Below are positions 24,673-29,192 of a stretch of 29,192 nucleotides of DNA, piece by piece (within the stretch, counting starts at the first letter, position 1; every line of letters starts with the position of its first letter). The notes under the pieces are model-generated. The model saw only the letters and a list, made by a program, of their open reading frames with translations. It was not told the origin of the DNA and ran no database searches. The position numbers were made by a program, and so were the translations under genes. The DNA comes from Caryophanales bacterium UBA3631. GTDB lineage: Bacteria; Bacillota_I; Bacilli_A; RF39; UBA660. The stretch spans positions 193-29,384 of the forward strand of contig DFLA01000047.1 in the NCBI GenBank assembly GCA_002374055.1, read 5' to 3'.

Positions 24673-25428
24673 ATGTCAATACCAAAAGCAAAAATAATAA
24701 CAATTGCATCAGTAAAAGGCGGTACAGGAAAAACAACAACAGCACTTAATCTAGCAGGAACATATAGCCTAATGAAAAAAAAGACACTAATACTAGACTT
24801 TGATTTATATAGTGGAGGAATTGCACTATCACTAAACGTGGATATTACATCAGATCTATATAAATTAGCATACGATATGAGCGTTAATGAATATAAAAAT
24901 ATAAACGACTATATATTAAACTATAACGACTATATAGATATAATACCAGCACCAAAAGATCCAAGATATGCAAGCAAAATAGAAAAAAAATACATAAATA
25001 CAATCCTAAAAAAAGTAATAAATAAATATGAAATCATAATAATAGATACAAACCATTTCCTAGATGCAACAAACCTAATACTATTCGATAAAAGCGATAT
25101 AATTATGTACATTATAAATAACAACCCATTAGATATAAAAAATCTAAAATCGATGATTTCAATACACAAAGATATGGAAAAAGAAAACTATTGTGTAGTA
25201 CTAAACGAGTCGAATACAAAACTAAACGAAATATTCAGCAATTATGACATAAAAAATATAATAAAAAACAATATAGACTATATAATACCAAGAACATTCT
25301 ATAACAAAAACATAAATAAATATGTAATAAAAGGAAAAATAATGATTCTAGATAAAAATGTAAGATTACTAAATAAAAAAACAATTAAAGTATTTAACAA
25401 AATAGCAACCGACTTATTAGAAAGGTGA
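24673..25428 (+). CDS. tadZ: TadZ/CpaE-like ParA/MinD-family ATPase
   Basis: 251 residues. It has a deviant Walker A KGGTGKTT (15-22), the ParA/MinD form with signature K15, then LILDFDLYSGG for the switch region. IIIIDTNHFLD occupies the Walker B place, and NES/PRT fit the later adenine-binding part. In Tad systems TadZ/CpaE marks the site of pilus assembly at the membrane or pole and recruits the TadA ATPase. The receiver-like N-terminal domain of many TadZ/CpaE proteins is missing, as in other short Gram-positive versions. It sits directly before tadA, and no plasmid or partition genes are present, so chromosome partitioning is unlikely. Confidence 0.85.
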   Translation: MSIPKAKIITIASVKGGTGKTTTALNLAGTYSLMKKKTLILDFDLYSGGIALSLNVDITSDLYKLAYDMSVNEYKNINDYILNYNDYIDIIPAPKDPRYASKIEKKYINTILKKVINKYEIIIIDTNHFLDATNLILFDKSDIIMYIINNNPLDIKNLKSMISIHKDMEKENYCVVLNESNTKLNEIFSNYDIKNIIKNNIDYIIPRTFYNKNINKYVIKGKIMILDKNVRLLNKKTIKVFNKIATDLLER

Positions 25429-25432
25429 TAAT

Positions 25433-26755
25433 ATGGCTAAAAAAAAGTTCACAGAAGAATTTGGAGTAGACTTAGAACCAGAAGTAGAAGAACTAACAGA
25501 TTATGAGACATTTCCAAATAAAATACTATTAGACGAACTAAGAAACAAAATAATACAAAACCTAATAGATAATGACATCGGAGAATTTCAAAACATGAAC
25601 GATTTCATAAAGCACGAAATAGGAAAAACAATAGAAGGATACGATTTAACAAACGTTGAAATTAGTTACATACACAACTTAATAGATAATGAAATAAACG
25701 GATACGGACCAATAACAGAACTATTAAGTGACAAAAATATAACAGAAATAATGGTCAATGGAACAAACGAAATCTATGTAGAAATAGATGGAAAAGTCAT
25801 AAGAGATAACAGCGTCTCATTTATAAACGATGCACACATATTAAGAACAATCGCAAGAATAATACAACCATTAGGAAGAACAATAGATATATCAAATCCA
25901 ATGGTAGACGCAAGACTAGAAGACGGTTCAAGACTAAATGCCATAATTCCACCATTATCACTAAAAGGTCCAGTTCTAACAATAAGAAAATTTAAAGAAG
26001 AACTAGCAACCATAGACGACTTTCTAAGGACTGGAACACTAACACCATACATGGCAAGATTTTTGGAAGCCAGTATAAAAGCAAAACTAAACATAATAAT
26101 ATGTGGAGGAACAGGATCAGGAAAAACAACACTTCTAAACGTATTATCATCATTTATACCAAATGATGAAAGAATAATAACAATAGAAGATGCTGCAGAA
26201 CTAAAACTAAAACAAAACCATGTTATCTCGCTAGAAACAAAACTTACAAACTACGAAGGAACAGGAGAAATAACAATAAGAGATCTAGTAAGAAACTCAC
26301 TACGTATGAGACCGGATAGAATAATAGTTGGAGAAGTAAGAGGAAAAGAATCATTCGACATGTTACAAGCAATGAACACAGGACACAATGGATCATTAAC
26401 AACAATGCATGCAAATAGTCCAATAGATGCACTAAATAGACTAGAAACAATGATTTTGATGGCCGGAATGGAAATACCTATAAATGCTATAAGAGAATAT
26501 ATAGAAAATGCTATAGATATAGTAATACAAACGTCCAGACTATCAGATGGAAGAAGAAAAATAACAAGCATAAGTGAAGTAGTAGGATTCGAAGAAGACA
26601 ATATAAAACTAAAAGAAATCTTTGGATTTAAACAAAACGGATTAACAGAAAAAGGAGAAGTAATCGGAGAATTCATAAAACACGATTACAGCCCAGAAGT
26701 ATATAAAAAATTAAAATCAAGAGGAATAGATAATTTAAAAGATATATTTGAGTAA
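25433..26755 (+). CDS. tadA: TadA/CpaF secretion ATPase
   Basis: 440 residues, a hexameric type II/IV secretion ATPase that powers pilus extension (and, in some Tad systems, retraction). The N-terminal helical part leads to MVDARLEDGSRLNAIIPPLS. Walker A is GGTGSGKTT (225-233). The Asp box lies around TIEDAAEL, and Walker B is RPDRIIVGEVRG with E301. The His box is GSLTTMHANSP, and TSRLSDGRRK comes near the C-terminus. All catalytic elements are intact. GAAAGGTGA lies just before the ATG and overlaps the end of tadZ. It is followed after 11 bp by the TadB-like gene. Confidence 0.94.
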   Translation: MAKKKFTEEFGVDLEPEVEELTDYETFPNKILLDELRNKIIQNLIDNDIGEFQNMNDFIKHEIGKTIEGYDLTNVEISYIHNLIDNEINGYGPITELLSDKNITEIMVNGTNEIYVEIDGKVIRDNSVSFINDAHILRTIARIIQPLGRTIDISNPMVDARLEDGSRLNAIIPPLSLKGPVLTIRKFKEELATIDDFLRTGTLTPYMARFLEASIKAKLNIIICGGTGSGKTTLLNVLSSFIPNDERIITIEDAAELKLKQNHVISLETKLTNYEGTGEITIRDLVRNSLRMRPDRIIVGEVRGKESFDMLQAMNTGHNGSLTTMHANSPIDALNRLETMILMAGMEIPINAIREYIENAIDIVIQTSRLSDGRRKITSISEVVGFEEDNIKLKEIFGFKQNGLTEKGEVIGEFIKHDYSPEVYKKLKSRGIDNLKDIFE

Positions 26756-26766
26756 GGAGGGATAAC

Positions 26767-28269
26767 ATGGATTACATTGGATTTAACATAACAGAACAAA
26801 CTATACCAACAAAAGAAGATATAAATATAACATTTAATCCAGACCCAAATTACTCATCATACAAAATTACAATATTAAAAGACAATGAAATATATAAAGA
26901 AATAACAAAAATAAATACAATTCCAACAGAATTTACACTATCAGAAACAGGAAACTACAAAATTAATACAAGCTATTATGATACATACATGAATGAAACA
27001 CAAATAGAAGGTGGTACATATATAATAGATAAAGAACCACCAATAATAAAAGTAAATAAAAATAACTACGAAATACATCTAGGGAAAAAAATCAATATAA
27101 TGGAAAACGTAATAGCAACAGATAATATAGATAAAAATGTTACTGCAAACATAAAAACAAATCAAAATGAATTAGACTTTAATACTAGAGGAACAAAAAA
27201 ATTAATATACAAAGTATCAGATAGAGCAGGTAACATTGCAGAAAAAGAAATATTAATAACTGTAACACCAAAACTAACAAGTATTTATATATTTCAAATA
27301 ATATTCATGATAATACTCGCAATTATTTCATTAGGAATATACATATATAATAAAAGTATAAAACTAGAAAAAAGAATCAGTAGATTTAGCATAAGTCCAT
27401 TAAAAGACGAAACACAATCACTATTTGATAGTATAATTGAAAAATTAGGAAACGTAATAACAAAACTAGATAAAATACTTTATAAATCAGAATTTTTAAA
27501 AAAATATAGTAAAAAATACACAAAATACATAAGAACAAACAACCAATTAAATAAAACAAGCATGGACTTTATCTCAACAAAAGTACTTTGTTCAATTCTT
27601 TGCATAATAATTGCGGTATTCGCAAAAACAGTAAAATTCAAAATATTTAATCTATACGATATATATATACCACTTATATTTGGATTCTTTCTCCCAGACT
27701 TTCTATACTACTATAAATATAAAATATATAGAAAAAAACTAGAAAACGATTTATTACAAGCAATAATAATAATGAATAATGCATTCAAATCAGGAAGAAG
27801 TATAACACAAGCAATAACTCTAGTATCACAAGAATTAGAAGGGCCAATGGCAGAAGAATTCAAAAAAATGAATTTAGAACTATCATTTGGACTAGGAATG
27901 GATGTAGTATTTAATAGACTATATGAAAGAATAAAAATAGAAGAAATCGCATACCTAACCGCATCACTTACAATACTTAATCAAACAGGTGGAAATATCG
28001 TAGAAGTATTTAAATCAATAGAAAAATCATTATTCAATAAGAAAAAACTAAGACTAGAATTAAAAAGCTTAACAAGTGGATCAAGAATGATAGTAAATAT
28101 ATTAATGATAGTACCAATCGCATTTATACTACTAATTTGGATAATAAACCCAATGTATTTTGAACCACTAATAACAACAAAATTAGGATTTATACTTGAT
28201 TGTGTTGTATTCACATATTATATTCTATATATTATAGTAATAAGAAAACTATTGAGGGTGAAAATATGA
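26767..28269 (+). CDS. tadB: TadB-like platform protein with N-terminal Ig-like ectodomain
   Basis: 500 residues against ~300 for ordinary TadB. Residues 1-~90 look like a beta-sandwich of about seven strands. Residues ~92-169 fit a bacterial Ig-like domain of the Cry22Aa/DUF5011 kind (PPIIKV, ATDNIDKNVTA, DFNTRGTKKLIYKVSDRAGN, ITVTP). Then a membrane helix (~172-195), a basic cytoplasmic stretch, helices at ~270-288 and ~297-317, the T2SSF domain (~325-440), and helices at ~441-462 and ~471-492. Placing T2SSF inside puts the N-terminus outside, yet there is no signal peptide. GGAGGG five bases before the ATG makes the start secure, and no frameshift is seen. Assembly platform for TadA; the ectodomain's role is unknown. 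Confidence 0.88.
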   Translation: MDYIGFNITEQTIPTKEDINITFNPDPNYSSYKITILKDNEIYKEITKINTIPTEFTLSETGNYKINTSYYDTYMNETQIEGGTYIIDKEPPIIKVNKNNYEIHLGKKINIMENVIATDNIDKNVTANIKTNQNELDFNTRGTKKLIYKVSDRAGNIAEKEILITVTPKLTSIYIFQIIFMIILAIISLGIYIYNKSIKLEKRISRFSISPLKDETQSLFDSIIEKLGNVITKLDKILYKSEFLKKYSKKYTKYIRTNNQLNKTSMDFISTKVLCSILCIIIAVFAKTVKFKIFNLYDIYIPLIFGFFLPDFLYYYKYKIYRKKLENDLLQAIIIMNNAFKSGRSITQAITLVSQELEGPMAEEFKKMNLELSFGLGMDVVFNRLYERIKIEEIAYLTASLTILNQTGGNIVEVFKSIEKSLFNKKKLRLELKSLTSGSRMIVNILMIVPIAFILLIWIINPMYFEPLITTKLGFILDCVVFTYYILYIIVIRKLLRVKI

Positions 28270-28964
28270 AAAATAAAAATATAATTACAAAAATATATAG
28301 AGAAAGTGAAGTAAAAAGAGTAAACGAAAAAATAATGATGTTAAATAACTATCCATTAAATGAAATAAAATTCTTAAACATAAGACTAATAACATCATTA
28401 ATAATATTCTTTATAACACTTTTAATATTTAAAACAGGATATATATTATCACCAATAATCGCATTAGTATATTACTATTTATTTGAATATATATTTTTAG
28501 ATACATTCATACAAAACAGAATAAAAAAACTAGATAGAGAAGCATTAACATTTTTTGAAATATTAACACTAACTCTTGAATCAGGAAGAGATCTAGAAAA
28601 AGCACTAGAAATTACAGTATTAAATGTTAATTCAGAACTATCAGAAGAATTTAAAAAAACACTATTTGAAGTTAAATTTGGTAAATCACTATTAGAAGCA
28701 CTTAATGATACAAAAAAAAGAATACCATCAGAAACAATAAATAATATTATTCTAAATATAACTCAAACAAATATATTTGGAAACAAAATAATTGATACAA
28801 TGTATTCTCAAATAGAATTCTTAAGAGATAAACAAGTACTATCAATAAGAGAACAAATAAATAAATTACCAAATAAAATATCAATAATATCAGTATTATT
28901 TATAGTACCAATAATACTATTAATAGTACTAGGACCATTCTTAATATCATTTCTAAATCGATAA
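28266..28964 (+). CDS. tadC: TadC-like platform protein
   Basis: 232 residues. Two membrane helices (~40-75), a cytoplasmic T2SSF domain (~85-195, with LTFFEILTLTLESG and FGKSLLEAL), and a C-terminal membrane helix that runs nearly to the end. With TadB it forms the inner platform on which TadA works. The start is ATG 28266, overlapping the tadB stop (ATGA) and preceded by GAGGGTG. The frame is open further upstream, inside tadB, but that has no ribosome site. It is the last gene of the tad operon and is followed by a terminator. No peptidase (TadV) gene follows. Confidence 0.88.
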   Translation: MKNKNIITKIYRESEVKRVNEKIMMLNNYPLNEIKFLNIRLITSLIIFFITLLIFKTGYILSPIIALVYYYLFEYIFLDTFIQNRIKKLDREALTFFEILTLTLESGRDLEKALEITVLNVNSELSEEFKKTLFEVKFGKSLLEALNDTKKRIPSETINNIILNITQTNIFGNKIIDTMYSQIEFLRDKQVLSIREQINKLPNKISIISVLFIVPIILLIVLGPFLISFLNR

Positions 28965-28987
28965 ATGCAACATCAGTTGCATTTTTT
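28963..28987. terminator. Terminator between tadC and dinD
   Basis: Nine-bp stem (28963-28971 with 28976-28984), loop ATCA and T tract to 28987. On the - strand the T tract is short, and the dinD stop codon overlaps its edge, so it may also serve dinD. Confidence 0.82.
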
Positions 28988-29192
28988 ATGTAATTTCATT
29001 TTTTTCTTTATCCAAATGCTTTAAACTTTTAGATGGAGTAGGCAAATCCTCAGGCATAGTTCCACCTTGCATTTTTATAAAATTTCTAATGTCTTTACCC
29101 ATATTATAATGAGTTTTATTTGCATCAACTTCATTATTAATATTATCATTTTTTAACTTCTGATTAGTTAAAGAAATTCTAAACAAATTAGC
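28986..29192 (-). CDS. dinD: DinD-like DNA-damage-inducible protein, C-terminal part
   Basis: Only the last 68 codons lie in the window, and the frame is open through the right edge (the TTG at 29186 is an internal Leu, not a start). The text ANLFRISLTNQKLKND, ANKTHYNMGKDIRNFI, GGTMPEDLPTPSKS and IKHLDKE-like end closely follow the C-terminus of DinD. E. coli DinD is SOS-induced and reported to inhibit RecA filament activity. The upstream part and any SOS box are outside the window. It is convergent with the tad operon and not obviously linked to it. Confidence 0.82.
   Translation of the reverse strand, partial: ANLFRISLTNQKLKNDNINNEVDANKTHYNMGKDIRNFIKMQGGTMPEDLPTPSKSLKHLDKEKNEIT

Noticed and set aside
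24673..25428. ParA plasmid-partition protein
   Set aside because: The ATPase type fits, but there is no parB or parS next to it and it sits between pilus genes directly before tadA, so TadZ is the better call.
26767..28269. Possibility that the Ig-like part and TadB are two genes joined by a sequencing error
   Set aside because: The frame is continuous, there is one strong ribosome site at 26767 and none before the TadB part, and the linker helix gives a sensible topology.
1..29192. Mycoplasma-type genetic code (TGA as Trp)
   Set aside because: TGA is the terminal stop of several intact genes (4685-4687, 10416-10418, 28267-28269 and yigZ), each overlapping or next to a proper start.
1..29192. 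CRISPR arrays, rRNA genes, insertion sequences or complete tRNAs
   Set aside because: I read both strands for spaced direct repeats, transposase motifs and full cloverleafs and saw none; only the tRNA 3' fragment at 2046-2090 is present.

Overview
The window comes from a very AT-rich Gram-positive (monoderm) bacterium, most likely an uncultured gut-type member of the Bacillota/Bacilli. The grounds are AGGAGG-type ribosome sites, a Tad pilus set without a secretin or CpaB, YfhO/PTPS-type membrane proteins and NatA-, BmrC/D- and MacB-like ABC exporters. TGA ends several genes, so the Mycoplasma code does not apply. The + strand is A-rich throughout: + genes favour A-ending codons and the few - genes favour T-ending ones, which suggests that + is the leading strand.

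Layout. (1) 1-2090: the end of a probable genomic island, with a ParB-like fragment, a GT-B glycosyltransferase and a MazG-like pyrophosphohydrolase. It stops at a 45-bp 3' piece of tRNA-Arg(CCU) followed by a terminator, as expected of an attachment site. (2) 2193-7412: two type IV-pilin-like proteins sharing one N-terminal module but carrying unrelated C-terminal halves (one an ALK/LTK-like glycine-rich domain). They flank a NatA/NatB-type ABC transporter and a small-multidrug-export family protein. (3) 7463-14351: one export operon of four overlapping genes, holding a MacB/FtsX-type ABC protein, a TetR regulator and both halves of a heterodimeric exporter. Its promoter is full of TGACA/TGTCA half-sites. 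(4) 14406-18131: an AMP-forming acyl ligase followed by a 7TM hybrid sensor protein that lacks the phosphoacceptor His and the N-box Asn. (5) 18146-22742: a lipoprotein and two large polytopic GT-C-like membrane proteins (PTPS-related and YfhO families), probably for envelope glycan decoration. (6) 22732-23632, - strand: YigZ/IMPACT and DUF192 genes. (7) 23670-28987: a Tad pilus locus in the order flp, TadE-like, TadG/E-like, TadZ, TadA, TadB, TadC. Its TadB carries an unusual N-terminal Ig-like ectodomain. (8) 28986-29192, - strand: the 3' end of dinD.

Most of the window concerns the cell surface: pili, exporters, glycan decoration and a membrane sensor. The strongest candidates for something undescribed are the TadB-Ig fusion, the acyl ligase plus pseudo-histidine-kinase pair and the modular pilins. 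Gene calls rest on recognising family motifs by eye; no database search was run.
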